From: Craterostigma plantagineum
Lineage: Eukaryota > Streptophyta > Magnoliopsida > Lamiales > Linderniaceae
Direction: 5' to 3'
Assembly: GCA_027422505.1 (NCBI GenBank)
Contig: JAPQWV010001592.1
Span: forward strand, 1-64,000
Length of the DNA stretch: 64,000 bases
The notes beneath the pieces are model-generated. The model did not search any database and was not told where the DNA came from. It saw only the letters and a program-made list of their open reading frames with translations. Both the position numbers and the translations under genes were made by a program. Each line of letters starts with the position of its first letter. Within the stretch, counting starts at the first letter, position 1. Shown piece after piece: positions 34,512 through 46,584 of this stretch.

Positions 34512-35111
34512 TAGGGATGTCAACAGGGTAGAGCGGGGACAGGGATTAAATCCCCATCCCCATCCCAGCATCGACAGGGAATCCCCATCCCGGTCCCCGC
34601 GAACCAAACGAGGATAGAACCTCACATCTAGCGTTCGTAGTCCAACAGTAGGATAATTGCCTTCAAAGCAGTAGACCCGGGTTCGACTCCCGGCAAACAC
34701 AGGTTGAAGGTATTGATTATTGTTTTACCTATTTCTTCTCTATGATATGATATTCAAATTGAAAATAAAGATAAAGAAACTGACAGAGGTGGGAATCGTC
34801 CCCATCCCTGTCCCCGCCGGGTCTCCGCAATTTTTTTTTTATAAAATTTATTTTATATAATATAAACTGAATATATTATTTAAAGTATATTTTAAAAATT
34901 AGTAATAAAAATTTGTTACAATATCATTTTAAACTATAATAATATAAATTATGTAAAAAAATAGTAAATATTAATTTTAGGTATAAAACGTTTCATTTAA
35001 AGAATATTAATGGCGGGGAATATGATCCCCGTCCCTGCCAACGAGGAAAGATCTTCCCCCATTCTCGCTTTGCGGGGATTAAAATCCGGGGATTCCCGAT
35101 TGACAAGCCTA
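34512..35111. mobile_element. hAT-like non-autonomous element with tRNA-derived insert
   Basis: A 600-base element. Left end TAGGGATGTCAA, right end (reverse complement) TAGGCTTGTCAA. It is flanked by ATATCAAT (34504-34511) and ATAACAAT (35112-35119), which agree at 7 of 8 positions, the duplication length of hAT elements. Subterminal GGGGATTCCCC-type sequence occurs on both sides. The interior holds a tRNA-Gly-derived stretch and AT-rich filler. There is no transposase. Confidence 0.7.
34631..34701 (+). pseudogene. tRNA-Gly(UCC)-derived pseudogene with UCA anticodon
   Basis: Aligns along its length with plant tRNA-Gly(UCC): D-arm GTCCAAC..AGGATAAT, anticodon arm ATTGC-loop-GCAGT, perfect T-arm CCCGGGTTCGACTCCCGG, discriminator A. 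The anticodon loop CTTCAAA gives UCA, which would read UGA, through a C-to-A change at position 36. One D-loop base is missing and the acceptor stem has two C:A mismatches (2:71 and 6:67), so it is probably not a working tRNA. The A and B boxes remain recognisable. Confidence 0.75.
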
Positions 35112-35119
35112 ATAACAAT

Positions 35120-36163
35120 ATTTAATAAAAAAATATTTGTAATACCCGGCATGCCTGAGAAATCGCAGCCCGCTATTGATTTAAACATATGGAGGAGAGG
35201 AAACCCATGAAACGAAAGCCAAAAAATCCTCAAAACGAACAATATGATTCTACGAGACAATGGCGTTTTATATATCGTTTTTGACGAACATATAACATTT
35301 ATTTATAGCGGCCGGAAATACACCAATCCGATTAAAAGCGATTTTAATGTATGCGTTTATTTTTTTTTTTTTTCCCTACACAACGCCATAATTAATCCCC
35401 ACTTGTTGTGGACGACTTTCAGCGTGACTAAGTCGTCCCTAGTCCACAGAGAATCATCCCAAAATCCCACAAACGACGATTAGTCAGAAGGTTTAAACCC
35501 ACCACTGGATGGAATTCCACAATTGCAATGATTTTTGCATCATACTATTTTATTTTGTGATTGTTATATAACAAGCGGATGTTGTTACTTATTTTATACA
35601 TATTTTTCGTGGACATATACACGTGCCGTTTTAGTATATGTCATTCTTATATGCAACTTGCAACTACGATTCAATGAACATAGGCCATATTTGTTTCCTT
35701 ACGTTGGCATGAATTAACCAATGTTCACCGAGCGTTCGGTCATACCACATGCTTAGGGTGTCCACATTCATAGGACATCATAACACTGGCACCTGAGCAT
35801 TACATTATCCTTTACATATTTTATTCTGTAATACCTTTATATTCATTTTTTCCACAATCATGACGCTACCATAACACGGACCCACAACTCTATATTTCAT
35901 TCTATAATATTTTTACACTATTTATTTTTATATATTAATTAAACTTTTATAAATATTTAAGTAAAGTTATATTTCTTACCAGCAATTAATATTGAATAAA
36001 AAGTAGTCAACGAAACAAATAATCTAATTTTAATTATTAAAAATTCTGTATTAACATTCATTAATTACAAAGCATATATAATATTATCATTTTGGTCCCC
36101 CAAATAGTTCCCAAATAGTTTTACACACAAATTGATGATAGAAAAATTTCAATTGAAGTGAAA
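35120..36163. other. Intergenic, AT-rich, no gene seen
   Basis: Contains a small imperfect hairpin at ~35406-35444 (GTGGACGACTT paired with AAGTCGTCC and GTCCAC). I see no coding region. Confidence 0.45.
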
Positions 36164-36485
36164 CTACGGGAAACCATGTTTGGCCCTTATACGGGCACAC
36201 ACAAATTTATGATCCTCGAGCTCCCTCTCATTCATGCTTGAAGTGTCCATACGCAAGATTTCGTAATCCCGTTGGAACGCGAAACTGTCCAATGTGTCAT
36301 TAGTTTTGTCCAACTTGCTTGACAAAGATTCAATGATTTCCTGTTTTTTTCATGTTGCATCCTCAGCATTTCTTGCACTTCTTCAATCTTGGCATCATAC
36401 GCGTTGCTTTTGCAGTGCGACTTGCCTTTTCTTGTTTCCCTCTTTGAGGCTTGTTGACCAAGCGGCCGAACCTCTGCCTCATTAT
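36164..36485 (-). pseudogene. Myb/SANT-like (Harbinger-associated) protein, C-terminal half
   Basis: Minus strand, stop at 36164-36166. Reads NEAEVRPLGQQASKRETRKGK, then EEVQEMLRMQHEKNRK and a C-terminal LCQ/ARIRAKHGF-type end. This is the pattern of the plant family with an N-terminal Myb/SANT-like domain and a NAM-associated C-terminus, often labelled GST T3-like. The frame breaks at ~36330. The frame continues exactly in the piece at 63371-64000 if the intervening insertion and one ATTAT copy are removed, so the two pieces are one gene split by the copia element. Confidence 0.7.
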
Positions 36486-37091
36486 TGTTGACTTCCAGCC
36501 CACCTACCGCCATCAGTGTTGAAAAAGGAAAATAATAAAAAATATTATATTATAATATTATTTTAATGAAAGGTTTATATTGAAGGGCGACGCGGCGCAT
36601 TCCTGGCCACCCGTTTTGAGCGGTCCAGAAGAGCTGAAGACATCTATAAATAGGCTGAGGATTCTTCAGTTATTATTATCACAAGCTCATTCGAGTTTTA
36701 CTATAGAGAGAAGTAGTTCGAATGAATTGTGAGATTATCAGTTCAGGTAGAAACTGATAGGGTTCCACATTCACAGAGAGGTGTGAGGTATACACGAGTG
36801 GTAAAAGTGAGATAGTAAAAATTCGAGGGTTGTAATTTTTACTATAGTGAAGATTTTGCCGACTCGGCCGTGGTTTTTCCCTCTTCGTTAACAGAGGGTT
36901 TTCCCCGTTAAAGTTCTGGTGTTCTTTATTACCTTACGGTAATTTTATTTTTACCGTGGTAGTTACTGTGCGGGTCCCACCAAATTTACCCCGTGGGTCC
37001 CACTTCTCCCTATTGTCGTACCGAGCCAAACCGGGACCTATTTCGCTGCGGGGCCCACTGACCACCGCGGGGCCCACCACCATTCCCAACA
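36486..37091 (+). repeat. Copia 5' LTR
   Basis: Begins TGTTGACTTCCAGCC and ends CATTCCCAACA. A TATA-like TATAAATAG lies near 36644-36652, followed by a plausible leader. Confidence 0.9.
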
Positions 37092-37093
37092 AG

Positions 37094-37105
37094 TGGTATC
37101 AGAGC
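37094..37105 (+). promoter_or_regulatory. Copia primer-binding site (tRNA-iMet)
   Basis: TGGTATCAGAGC two bases after the 5' LTR. Confidence 0.9.
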
Positions 37106-37202
37106 CTGATAGTATTCTGAGTATGCTCTGTGGTTGCAGTTTTGACTGATCTTCCACATCAGAAAAGATACTAGTAGGTTGCTGGTAGATTTTGACGGCC
37201 AC

Positions 37203-37990
37203 ATGGAGAACGACGGAGGAATGATCAAGCTGACAGTAACAAATTACTCCATATGGAAATCGAGGATGGAGGATTACCTTTATTGCAAAGACCTCCATGA
37301 TCCAATCGAAAATGGAGGCAAGATGCCCGAAGGTGGGAATGCTGACCTTTGGAAGAAATTGCAAAGAAAGACGCTAGCTGTTATCCGCCAATGGGTGAAC
37401 ATTAGCCTCTACAATCACGTCGGAAATGAAACAGACCCCTACAAACTCTGGACGAAATTGGAGGGTATGTACGAGGTGACAAATGCCTGAGCAAGGTATT
37501 CATGATGCGGAAACTCATGAATGTGAAGCTGAACGAGGGACGATCAGTTGCTGAACATCTGAACGACTTTGAAGGGCTGGTAACTCAACTCACAAGTGCC
37601 GGTCTAGTCCTTGATGATGAGCTACAAGCTTGTCTTCTACTGGGATCTCTACCTGATAGCTGGGATACGTTGGTGGTATCGCTCACCAACTCGGCACCAA
37701 GTGGTAAAGTCACGATGGAGATGGTGAAAAACAGACTCTACAATGAAGAGCTGCGACGGAAGGATGCTGCCAGTACCAGTACGGGAAATCAGGCCCTTGT
37801 CATGGAGAATAGGGTCGGAGCAAGAGTAGAGGCCCAAAAGGATACGACAAGTCGAAAGATAGATCCAAGTCCAGGGAGATGAGGAAGTGCTACCATTGTG
37901 GTAAAATTGGCCACTTACAAAGAAACTGTAGACTTCTCAAAGGAAAACAGAAACAAGACGATGACAAGAACACGTCTGCAATCGCCTCCA
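37203..37990 (+). CDS. gag: Copia gag (frameshifted)
   Basis: The start ATG 37203 is within MENDGGMIKLTVTNYSIWKS, the typical copia gag opening. The gag body continues through LMNVKLNEGRSVAEHLNDFEG. A CCHC knuckle (CYHCGKIGHLQRNC) is at ~37890-37930. Frame changes occur at ~37490 and ~37870. Confidence 0.8.
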
Positions 37991-40900
37991 AACGATGCTG
38001 GAGAGGTTACTCTGGTGAATGAAGCAGACTGCTGTCATGTTGCGGATGCAAGCACCGAATGGATAGTGGACTCTGGTGCCTCCTACCATTGTGTTCCAAG
38101 GCGTGAATACTTCTCCACATATAAGGCGGGAAACTTTGGCACTACCAAGATGGGTAACCAAGTGTTTCTAAAATAGTGGGATCGGTGATATCTGTATCCA
38201 GACGAGCGTGGGGTGCACATTACGGCTGAAAGATGTGCGACATATTCCAGACCTGCGTCTCAACCTGATTTCTGTGAAGGTGCTGGACAACGAAGGATAC
38301 TATAACGAGATGGCGAATAGCAACTGGAAACTCACCAAAGGATCGTTGGTGGTAGCGAGAGGAAAGCTATGCTGCTCGCTCTACAAGATGCACGCAACGG
38401 TATGTGCTAACCAACTTAATGCAGTTGAAGATGATGCTTCTCCAAATTTGTGGCACAGACGGCTGGCGCACGTAGGAGAGAAGGGGTTGAATGTCTTGGC
38501 TAAAAAGTCCTCATACCAGTAGCCAAGGAGAAAGCGCTGAACCCCCTGCGATCATTGTTTATTTGGAAAGCAACATAGAGTTTCATTCGCGAAGAGCTCA
38601 ACCAGGCGAATGAGGAAGTTGGAGTTGGTACACTCTGACGTATGCGGACCCATGGAAGTCGAATCTCTGGGAGGCAGTAAATATTTTCTGACCTTCATTG
38701 ATGATGCGTCTCGCAAGACCTGGGTATATCTGTTGCGGGCGAAGGACCAGGTGTTCTATTATTTTCAGAAGTTCCATGCGATGGTGGAAAGAGAAACTGG
38801 AATGCCGCTAAAGTGTCTACGCACAGATAATGGTGGTGAATACATCTCTCGAGAGTTCAGAGATTATCCACGAAGCATGGCATTAGGCATGAAAAAGACA
38901 GTTCCCGGTACTCCTCAGCAAAATGGTGTCGCTGAGAGAATGAATCGGACAATTATGGAGAGAGTCCGAGCGATGCTCAAGATGGCTAATCTATCTAAGT
39001 CATTTTGGGGGGAAGCTGTCAACACTGCAGTCTACCTTATCAACCGGCTACTTCATCGGCGTTGGATTTCGATGTACCAGAGAAGGTGTGGAACGTTAGA
39101 GCATCTCATATTCGCATTTGAGAGTGTTTGGCTGCAAGGCGTTCATGCATGTGCCGAAGGAACAAAGATCCAAGCTCGATGATAAATCGAATCCTTGCAT
39201 CTTTGTTGGGTACGGAGACGAGGAGTTTTTTGGCTACAGACTTTGGGATCCAAAGAAGAAGAAGACTGTTCGAAGTCGCGACGTAGTATTCCATGAGCAT
39301 GAGACCATGGGCGACTCAGAGGTGGATGCGGCGAAATCCACAGATGGCGGTGTAGACGATTATACACCAATCAGCATTCCATTTGACGGTGCCACAGATG
39401 AAGGAATGCAGCAATCAGAACCTGAACCAGAAGAGCCAGCCATTGATGATGATGAACCTGTCGTAGATGAACACACTGAAGGTACTGAGCAGGGGGAGCC
39501 TTAAGATGTGCCAGAAGCAGTTGAACCTCATCTGAGAAGGTCAACTAGGGAACGCCAACTTCGAGTTCTGATTATATTTTGATTACTGACGAGGGGGAGC
39601 CAGAGAGCTTCCAGGAAGCACAATCTTGTAGGGACAAAGATTGTTGGACAACGGCCATGCAAGAGGAGATGGATTCTCTGAAGAAGAATGATACGTACGA
39701 GTTAGTTCGATTGCCAAAAGGAAAGAAGACACTCAAGAACAAATGGGTGTACAAATTGAAGAAGGATGATGGCAAGCTGGTCAGATACAAGGCTCGATTA
39801 GTGGTCAAAGGTTTCACTCAGAGGAAGGGGATCGACTTTGACGAGATATTTTCACCGGTCGTGAAGATGAGTTCAATCAGAGTCATACTGGGACTAGCTG
39901 CTACCATGGATCTTCACTTGGAGCAACTCGACGTGAAGACCGCATTCTTGCATGGTGATCTTGATGAGGAGATATATATGGAACACCCGAAGGGTCGAGG
40001 TTAGAGGTAAAGAGGACATGGTCTGCCGGCTGAAGAAAAGCTTGTACGGTCTGAAACAAGCTCCACGGCAGTGGTTAAAGAAATTTGATTCTTTCATGGT
40101 GCATCAGGGTTCAAGAGAACAGATGCAGATCCATGTGTTTACGTCCGAAGATACTCTAACGGTAAATTTATCGTTCTTCTCCTGTATGTTGATGATATGC
40201 TAATTGTCGGACAAGATGTAGAGATGATTAGCAGGTTGAAGAAAGATTTGTCAAAGACGTTTGACATGAAGGATTTGGGTTCGCAAAGCGGATTCTCGGA
40301 ATGGAGATTACCGAGATCGGAAAGCTGGAAATTGTGGTTATCCCAGGAGCACTATATTGAACGAGTTCTAGAGAGGTTCAATATGAAGGATGCTAAGCCA
40401 GTTAGCACGCCACTTGCCGCGCACTTTTCAGTTGCGAAAGAAATCCAGTCCATCAACAACTGAAGATGGAGAAGATGTCCCAGATGTTCCATATTCATCG
40501 GCGGTCGGAAGTTTGATGTACGCCATGGTGTGTACGAGGCCAGATATCGCTCACGCAGTTGGCGTTGTGAGTCGATTTCTATCGAATCCCGGGAAGTCAC
40601 ATGGGAAGCAGTGAAAGTGGATCTTGAGGTACCTGGGAGGAACTTCCAAATTATGCCTAACATTTGGAAGTGGTAAATGTTTTTTACAGGCTATAACGGA
40701 TGCTGATATGGCCGGTGATCTCGACAGCAGAAAGTCAACGTCGGGATACATATTTACACTCTCAGGGGGAGCTATCTCATGGCAGTCGAGGTTACAGGAA
40801 TGTGTTTCTTTATCAACTACTGAAGCAGAATATGTTGCAGCAACGGAAGCTGGCAAGGAGATGCTATGGTTGAAGAGATTCCTTCAGGAGTTGGGAATTC

Positions 40901-41172
40901 AGCAGGAGGAGTACATAATATTTTTGCGATAGTCAAAGTGCTTTGGACTTGAGCAGAATACTATGTATCACTCGAGGACGAAACACATCGATGTTCGTTA
41001 TCATTGGCTCAGACTAGCTATTGAAGAGAAAGCGTTCAAGCTGCAGAAGATCCACACAGACAAGAATGTTGCGGACATTCTTACGAAGGTTATTCCAAGG
41101 AAAAGACAGAGTTCTGCGCCAGGCAAGCCGGCATGGGCTATCGCTGAGGCGGTAAATCTTCCCCACAAATAA
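37991..41172 (+). CDS. pol: Copia pol polyprotein (frameshifted)
   Basis: Protease [18 protein letters not shown] (~38060-38115). GAG-pre-integrase [14 protein letters not shown] (~38448-38490). Integrase [46 protein letters not shown] and [13 protein letters not shown] (~38620-38955). [35 protein letters not shown] and YVDDM (~40186-40200). RNase [20 protein letters not shown] and EAEYVAA (~40700-40850). C-terminus [10 protein letters not shown]...ADILTKV, stop TAA 41170-41172. About eight frame breaks. Confidence 0.82.
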
Positions 41173-41195
41173 TGAAGAGGCTGGAGGGGGAGAAT

Positions 41196-41228
41196 TGTTG
41201 ACTTCCAGCCCACCTACCGCCCATCAGT
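41196..41228 (+). repeat. Copia 3' LTR, first fragment
   Basis: The first 33 bases of the 3' LTR, ending with CCATCAGT, the left copy of the hAT-A target duplication (41221-41228). Confidence 0.88.
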
Positions 41229-42432
41229 TAGGGTTGTAAATGAATCGAATTTTTTGTTCGATTCGATATTCGATTCGAAATTTACGATTCGAATTCGTAA
41301 AATTCGAATATGAATCCGAATAAGAATATTTTTTTCGATTCGAATATTTCCGAATACGAATATGATATGTCGAGATTCGATTCGAATATTATCCGAATAT
41401 TCGGATTCGAATAATTATTATATATAAATTTTAAATAATATAATATACTATATTACTTGCAATTAAATTGGTCCATGATATTAAATACTAAGATATTAGG
41501 CCCAGACCTAAGGCTATTAGGCCCAACTTGAAAGAAAACAAACTTAACCCAATTAAATACTTTGTTAAAAAAAAAAAATAAAATAAAGAAAGTATATAAT
41601 CAACCAAAGCTACGACGGGTTTCTCCACAAATTCTTTTAACACAATTGAAAGTAGGTTTGTAAATGAATCGAATTTTTTTGTTTCGATTCGATATTCGAT
41701 TCGAAATTTACGATTCGAATTCGTAAAATTCGAATATAGAATCCGAATAAGATATTTTTTTTCGATTCGAATATTTTCCGAATAACGAATATGAATATGT
41801 CGAGATTCGATTCGAATATTATCCGAATATTCGGATTCGAATAATTATTATATATAATTTTAAATAATATAATATACTATATTACTTGCAATTAAATTGG
41901 TCCATGATATTAAATACTAAGATATTAGGCCCAGACCTAAGGCTATTAGGCCCAACTTGAAAGAAAACAAACTTAACCCAATTAAATACTTTGTTAAAAA
42001 AATAAAATAAAAGAAAGTATAATCAACACAAAGCTACGACGGGTTTTCTCCACAAATTCTTTTAACACAATTGAAAGTTGAAACCCTAGCCAACAACGCC
42101 TAGCCAAGCTACGGGTCTACTGACGCCGACGATCACCCACCACTATCTCGGTTCTCTCTTGACGGCTCGCCACCACTTTGCCTCGACATTGAAGGGCTAA
42201 GGTATTTACCGTCGGCCTCTTCTGTTTTACTTCGAAATTGAACTAGGTATTGAGCCCTCATTTATTTTAGTGAGGTATCTTGCAGTCCTAATGGTTTAAT
42301 ACGACGTGTGTTGAATATGACGAAGGTTTCTCGTTAGTGTTGCTTATTGCTTGTGTAAATTTGGAATTTGTCACTGACGTTGTGTGTAAACCATAAGTTT
42401 TTCCATTAATTTTCTATTTTGAAGTGTGATTT

Positions 42433-44724
42433 ATGAATTCCTCAAATGCAATGGAGCAAGTAGCCCAAGAAGATGGCACAGTACCAATGGAAGAAACTCA
42501 TGAGGTAGACATTACATACTATTTGAAATATAACAGTGTACTCAACTTTCTTTGTATTTAATATTAATTTTAAATTAAAGGTATTGAGTACGAGAGTAGA
42601 AACAATGATGGAGGTGGTAGCATTGTAGATGAAGATGGGCCCGAAATCAAGAGGTAGGTGTTGAAGTTGAAGACGAGCCGGACGAAGACAAGGATGGTGA
42701 AAATGATGATGATGATGCAGTCGGTTTCAAAGGAAAAAGAAAAAGAAGACTTCAAAAGCTTATATTGATTTCGTCGAAGTTACTTCAATAGACGGGACTA
42801 TTAAATATCAATGCAAACATTGCAAGACCCTCCTCTGTAAGCCAGCTTCTGCTATACAACAACTCACCTTTGGAATCATTCAAAGAGATGTCTTCAAAAG
42901 AAACTTCATGTGGATAAGCAAGCAACTTTGCAACTACAATCGGTGAAATCCAAGTTTGAGTTGCATCCTTATCAAATGGGAGATATGATCATATGAAGCA
43001 AAGAGAAGCTATTGCACATTGGATTCTAATGCACGAGCAAACCATTCAATGTCGTGGAAAATTATGGCTTTTCATTTATGTTCAAAGTTAATCTTCCAGA
43101 ATTTGAGAAGATATCTCGCACCATGGCAAAGAACGATGTGATTAGTGTCTATGAGTTAGAGAAGAGGAAGTTACTCTTGATGCTGAAAAGCATCAATAAG
43201 ATTTCATTGACGACCGACATTTGGAAGTCCAAGGTGCAAAAGATTTCCTATATGTGTGTTACCGGACACTTTGTTGACTCGCAATGGCAACTACAGAAAC
43301 GGATTCTTAGCTTCATGCCTCTCCCACCGCCACACACCGGTAATGTTATTCTTAATATCTTATTTCTTACAATAATTATTAACTAGTATTTAGTTATTTA
43401 ATTGAATCGTTGGTATTTGCTAGGTGTTGATATCTTTGATGGGCTTATGAAGTGCACAAAAGATTGGGGAATAGAACAAAAAGTCTTTACCATTTCCGTG
43501 GATAATGCTTCCAACAACGATTCGGCAATCCGAATTGCCAAAGAGACTTTCTCCAAGGGTCGTAAGTTGCCATTGGATGGTAAGTTGTTCCATGTAAGTG
43601 TACAGCTCACATTTTAAATCTTATCGTCCAAGACGGTCTTCAATGTATTCGATCCCATATTGAGGATGTCAAAGATAGTGTGCGGTTCATTAATCAGTCG
43701 GAGTCCAGATTGAGAAACTTTTCTGATATTATACATCACTTGGGAATTCCAGTGAAGAGATTAATCATTGATTGTCCTACTCGTTGGAATTCGACTTATG
43801 AAATGTTGGTTGAAGCTATCAAAGTTAAGGATGCATTTCCATCTTTGCACAAAGAGAACCTTTGTACAGCTCTTGTCCGAGTTCAGAAGATTGGAGTAAA
43901 GTCGAGGATGTTATTGACATTCTAGGAGTATTTTATGAAGCAACGCATGTAATTTCGGGTACTGATTATCCTACATCTAATGTTTTCTTGCTGTTATTTG
44001 GAGAGTCTTGCACGTGCTAAATGAGAAGGAAAACCATCCCGATGAGTTCATTAGAGGAATGATTCGAAAGATGAAGCTGAAGTTTGATAAATATTGGGGC
44101 AGCTGCAACCTTTTGATGGCTATTGGTGCCATACTTGATCCCAGGTTTAAATTGAGGTTAGTTGAATTTGCTTTCAAGAAAATATATAATGATGTAGATG
44201 CACGTGCAAATATGTCGAAGGTTCGGGATGCGTTGTATGAACTCTACTTTGAATATGTCCAAGATGATAATCTGAAATCTCGTAAAAGTTCATCGTTCGT
44301 GCCCGGTACGAGTTCTTCTGCTTCTTGTACGAGCTCAACTTCTAGAGGAAATATAATACCATCTGGTTTTATCTATGTTTGATGAGTATTTGAACACCGT
44401 TGAAGTTGATGGGCCTATTAAGTCGGAGTTGGATATTTACCTAGAGGAAGGGGTGTTTAGAAGCCAAGAAGGGGAGGTCACTTCTGGTTTTGATGCATTG
44501 GCTTGGTGGAAATCTCAAGAATTAAAGTTTAATACTTTGTCGAAATTGGCTCGTGATATTTTAGCTATTCCTGTTAGCACTGTGGCATCGGAGGCTACAT
44601 TTAGTGCTGGGACCCCGAGTTTTGGATCCTTATCGTGCTAAGTTATCACCCGATATGGTGCAAGTTTTGATATGTGGAGCAGATTGGGTTCGACAACTTC
44701 ATGGAAATCAATAAATCCATTAAG
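42433..44724 (+). CDS. hAT transposase, copy B (BED finger, frameshifted)
   Basis: Cut-and-paste transposase of the plant BED/RICESLEEPER-like hAT group. First exon ATG 42433 to ~42503 (donor GTAGAC), intron to ~42582, then an acidic stretch and a BED-type zinc-finger region (YQCKHCKTLLC, ~42805-42840). The hAT core has ISLTTDIWKSK, FTISVDNASNNDSA, HHLGIPVKRLIIDCPTRWNST and WGSCNLLMAIGAILDPRFKL. The C-terminal dimerisation domain has LARDILAIPVSTVASEATFSAG. A second intron lies around 43341-43423. Stop TAA 44722-44724. Frameshifts occur at several places, mostly single-base relative to copy A. Confidence 0.82.
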
Positions 44725-44782
44725 ACATATGTAAGTTCTTTCTTATTTTTTTATACGTCACCGGATAATACATTGTTACTTG

Positions 44783-46378
44783 TGATAAACGTATTTTAAT
44801 ACGTTTATTGTTATGTTTATTTGGGTTATAATAGGAAAGTTTTGATCATTCTATGCATTTATTGGCTCTATTTACACCCATTTAAATATTATAGGACCTT
44901 CGAATGATTATCGAGCGAAAAGGAACGAAAACGAGGCGAAAACGACACGAAAATGACGAAGTTTGAAGCTGCCAGAAAGAAGTCACGGCCGTGAATGATC
45001 TTGCAAGAGGCCGTGAACGCGGGCAGTGAGTTCAATAGAGATAAGCCTCAAGATTCACGGCCGTGAATGCCTATGCAACTGACCGTGAATCGCGGCAGAG
45101 GGTTCTTCGAAGATGTGTACACCTCTTCACGGCCGTGAGTCATGACACCCTAAGCCGTGACAACAGGCAGTAGCTCAAGATTTTACATTCACGTCGTGAA
45201 CATTTATGTACGAGGCCGTGAACCTGGACAGAGAGCTCAACGAAGGAAAATTCCATTCCTTCACGGCCGTGACTGCAGATGTAACAAGCCGTGACTCATG
45301 CCAGAAAGTCAAGAAATAGGGTTTTTAGCCGCCGTCACGGCCGTGAAGGCTCGTTAAGAGGCCGTGAACGTGCCAAATTTCAAGTTTTGGCCCATTTTCG
45401 AAGGATAAAAGGGAACCCTCCTTACAACTCAAGAACAACTTGATAGGGACGAAAAATTTAGAGCAAAGAGGAGAAGGAAGAACACTAGAAGCAGTCCCGT
45501 GATTCGGAGAAGCTCAAGGACGATCCGACGACGAAGCTACGTTCATACGATCGAGGAACGAGAGCTCCACCTCGAAAACGCCATATTCACTTCTTAGGGA
45601 AGTTTTTATGAGTTTTCTATCCTCGTTACCTTTAAATCTCGTTGTTGTGACGTTTAATATGAGTAGCTAATCCTCTTGTGTGTTTGGGAATAGATGAACG
45701 TTGGGTTATGTCGTAGTTAAGGCGTAGGATAATCGTGAACACGTGTATTCGACAATTTATCGTTCTATGATATTGTTTCTTCGTATCAATATGTCTATGT
45801 GTTGATATGAATGCGTGGTGTACGTTTAGGGCGACAGCTAAATAACGATCAGGCCGTTTATAGACGTTAGGATTCGAGTATAGGGCGACAGCAAATACTC
45901 GATCCTCGCAATCTAGTAATCGCTGAACTTAGATTCCCACGAACGTTTAGGGCGACAGCAAATCCGTGAGTGGGTAGGAAATTACTGCGATTTAGTCGAT
46001 TTTCACGTCGGAGCGATATTCCGTAGCTTTAGCCGACAGCACCTAGCGGGATTCGAATCCCGAACACATATTTGTCACCTCAAGTCACTCTTACTATTTC
46101 TAGTTGTGCCTCCTTGTCTTCCAATACTTTAAGTTGCTTTGTTAAATTAGTTCATAGTATAAACAAATCCTGTTATTTTATTTAGGTTAAATATCGAATC
46201 GATAGGTCAATACTAGTAATCAATTTATTCCTCGTGTTCGATACTCGGATATTCACTATAGCTATATTACAAACGATAGGTACACTGTGCTATCGCGCGT
46301 GATTCTAGTTATAATATATTTGTTTTAATTATTACTTGACTCGCACAAACATTTATTTAACATACACGCACGCGATCA
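44783..46378 (+). repeat. Athila 5' LTR
   Basis: 1596 bases. It contains the CACGGCCGTG array (44984-45345), a TATA-like GATAAAA at 45404-45410 right after it, and four GGCGACAGC motifs (45829, 45883, 45950 and a variant at 46031). Confidence 0.9.
44975..45372 (+). repeat. CACGGCCGTG palindrome array in the LTR
   Basis: Six units with a period of about 72 bases. Each has a full palindrome CACGGCCGTG (starts 44984, 45056, 45128, a variant at 45190, 45262, 45336), followed ~20 bases on by a half site GCCGTGA. The array ends about 30 bases before the TATA-like element of the LTR. The same array is in the 3' LTR from 57511. Confidence 0.85.
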
Positions 46379-46384
46379 AGTTTT

Positions 46385-46402
46385 TGGGCGCCGTTGCCGG
46401 GG
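46385..46402 (+). promoter_or_regulatory. Athila primer-binding site (tRNA-Asp type)
   Basis: GGCGCCGTTGCCGGGG a few bases after the 5' LTR, the motif used by Athila and Tat elements. One extra G precedes it compared with the usual TGGCGCC form. Confidence 0.8.
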
Positions 46403-46584
46403 AATAGATTGATATTAGGAACACCCTAGTTCGGTAATTTAGCCATTTTATTTTACATTTTCTCAATTTTTCGTTAATTGCGTTATTTGTTTCCTACATT
46501 ATTAGTCCGTCACCTTTTCAACATATTTATCTAGATCTTCGCTAATTTTCAGTTTCGCTCATTGAAGGTACTGTTTGATAGTGG

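Noticed and set aside
44975..45372. Regular repeat-spacer pattern that could look like a CRISPR array
   Set aside because: The units are degenerate palindromes in a plant retrotransposon LTR, spacers are related to one another and there are no cas genes.
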